A DNA stretch of 7,158 nt from an uncultured Gemmatimonadota bacterium (lineage in GTDB: Bacteria; Gemmatimonadota; Gemmatimonadetes; Gemmatimonadales; Gemmatimonadaceae). Where the stretch lies: NCBI GenBank assembly GCA_946479895.1, contig CAMLHT010000202.1, positions 1 through 7,158 on the forward strand. The letters run 5' to 3'. Positions 6,144 through 7,158 of this stretch are shown here, piece after piece; position 1 is the first letter of the stretch, and every line of letters starts with the position of its first letter. The translations under genes were made by a program, and so were the position numbers. The notes under the pieces are model-generated. The model was not told the origin of the DNA and ran no database searches. It saw only the letters and a program-made list of their open reading frames with translations.

Positions 6144-7158
6144 ATGCGGATGACCACTCGGCTTCACTGCGCGCGCGCCGGCGGTGTCGCGGCGGCGCTC
6201 CTTCTCCTCACGCCGGCGGCGAGTGCCTGCGCGGCGCAGGCCTCCACGACGCAGGCGGCCGCTCCCGCGTCCGTCCTCATTCGCGGCGGCACCCTGGTGG
6301 ACGGCTCCGGCGGTGCGCCGCGTCGTGCCGACGTCAGGGTGCGCGGCGACCGCATCATCGCCGTGGCGCCGTCCCTGAGCGCCGTCGCCGGCGAGCGCGT
6401 CATCGACGCCACCGGCCTCGCCGTCGCGCCCGGCTTCATCGACCTGCACAGCCACGCCGACCGCGGCATCGAGCGGATGCCGATGGCGGAGAGCCAGGTT
6501 CGACAGGGCATCACTACCTCCATCGTCGGGCAGGATGGCGGGAGTGCGTTGCCGATCGCGGACTTTTTCGACGACATCGACCGCCTGCATCCGACGATCA
6601 ACTTCGCGACGATGATCGGGCACGGCACCGTGCGTTCGGCAGTGATGGGCGGTGACTTCCATCGTGCCGCCACTGCGGCCGAGATTGCCACGATGCAGGC
6701 GCTGGTGGATCGCGGCATGAAGGATGGCGCCGTCGGACTTTCCAGCGGCGTGGAGTACGACCCCGGTTTCTTCGCCCGGCCCTCGGAGATCGTCGCCCTG
6801 GCGAAGATGATCAAGCCGTACGGGGGTGTCTATTCGAGCCACGTGCGCGACGAAGAGAACGGCGTCCTCGGCGCGTGGAAGGAAGTGATCGACCTCGGCC
6901 GCGCCGCGGGCGTGCCGGTGAACGTGTCGCACGCCAAGCTCGCCTCGAAGCCGGTCTGGGGAAAGTCGCCTGAGGCGCTGAAGCTGCTCGATGACGCCGC
7001 GAAGAGCGGCGTCAGGGTGTCCGCCGACTGGTATCCCTACACTTTCTGGTCGTCGAGCATGTACGTGCTCATCCCGGATCGCAACTTCGAGAACCGCCAC
7101 GAATGGGAGGTGGGGCTCGACGAGATCGGCGGCGCGCAGAACGTGATGGTCACCGGCT
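6144..7158 (+). CDS. Exported metal-dependent amidohydrolase, N-acyl-D-amino-acid deacylase (D-aminoacylase) family, N-terminal part
   Basis: The 338 visible residues run off the right edge; relatives are usually 480-580 residues. A signal peptide (about 1-32, AALLLLTPAASACAAQA) indicates export. Cys29 follows ASA, a poor lipobox, so signal peptidase I cleavage is more likely. The amidohydrolase fold follows: a small beta domain (VLIRGGTLVDGSG, 44-56), then the barrel with metal ligands in GFIDLHSHAD (His102, His104), SSHVRDE (His233) and NVSHAKLASKPVWGKS (His263). D-aminoacylases normally have QGVTT...GNCG with a metal-bridging Cys; here it is QGITTSIVGQDGGS (121-134), with Asp131 at that position. 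Known members hydrolyse N-acyl-D-amino acids; some relatives are dihydroorotase-like or dipeptidase-like, so the exact substrate is open. The gene starts one base after the susD-like stop, so it is almost certainly cotranscribed and acts on the imported or captured ligand. Confidence 0.92.
   Translation, partial: MRMTTRLHCARAGGVAAALLLLTPAASACAAQASTTQAAAPASVLIRGGTLVDGSGGAPRRADVRVRGDRIIAVAPSLSAVAGERVIDATGLAVAPGFIDLHSHADRGIERMPMAESQVRQGITTSIVGQDGGSALPIADFFDDIDRLHPTINFATMIGHGTVRSAVMGGDFHRAATAAEIATMQALVDRGMKDGAVGLSSGVEYDPGFFARPSEIVALAKMIKPYGGVYSSHVRDEENGVLGAWKEVIDLGRAAGVPVNVSHAKLASKPVWGKSPEALKLLDDAAKSGVRVSADWYPYTFWSSSMYVLIPDRNFENRHEWEVGLDEIGGAQNVMVTG

Noticed and set aside
6027..7100. Minus-strand frame of 357 codons opposite the amidohydrolase
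   Set aside because: It is an antisense shadow; the plus strand carries conserved amidohydrolase motifs throughout.

Overview
The window is strongly GC-rich chromosomal DNA. It carries a SusC/SusD outer-membrane uptake pair, lipobox lipoproteins and a D-aminoacylase-type amidohydrolase. SusC/SusD pairs are the hallmark of Bacteroidota, but the high GC and the style of the proteins fit Gemmatimonadota better. That assignment is an inference from style, not a database match.

Layout from left to right. (1) Bases 1-334, minus strand: the N-terminal 111 residues of an acyl-CoA dehydrogenase of the VLCAD/ACAD9-like kind, starting at GTG and running off the left edge. (2) Bases 335-1060: a repeat-rich intergenic region. 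It holds four copies (order > > < >) of an intergenic repeat whose core is four GTA-headed heptads in exact 7-base phase, a perfect 17-base palindrome, and a possible 41-residue lipoprotein gene between the two oppositely oriented copies. It ends in an AT-rich island with overlapping palindromes just upstream of a regulator gene. (3) Bases 1061-1771, plus strand: a GntR-family regulator with an FCD ligand domain. (4) Bases 1849-4821: a SusC/RagA-type TonB-dependent transporter. (5) Bases 4835-6142: its SusD/RagB-type surface lipoprotein. (6) Bases 6144-7158: the first 338 residues of an exported metal-dependent amidohydrolase of the N-acyl-D-amino-acid deacylase family, running off the right edge.

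The plus-strand genes form a compact locus: susC-like to susD-like gap 13 nt, susD-like to amidohydrolase gap 1 nt, and the regulator 77 nt upstream. The simplest reading is a peptide or acyl-amino-acid utilisation operon. SusD captures the ligand at the surface, SusC imports it with TonB energy, the exported amidohydrolase trims it, probably in the periplasm, and the FCD regulator senses an intermediate. No glycoside hydrolase is visible, so a carbohydrate substrate is not indicated.

The points most worth a second look are the heptad-phased repeat family, the regulator's unusual recognition helix and incomplete FCD metal site, the Cys-to-Asp change at the predicted metal-bridging position of the amidohydrolase, and a parS-like palindrome just upstream of the transporter gene. 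None of these proves a new system. The operon type is familiar; the repeat family is the least explained element.
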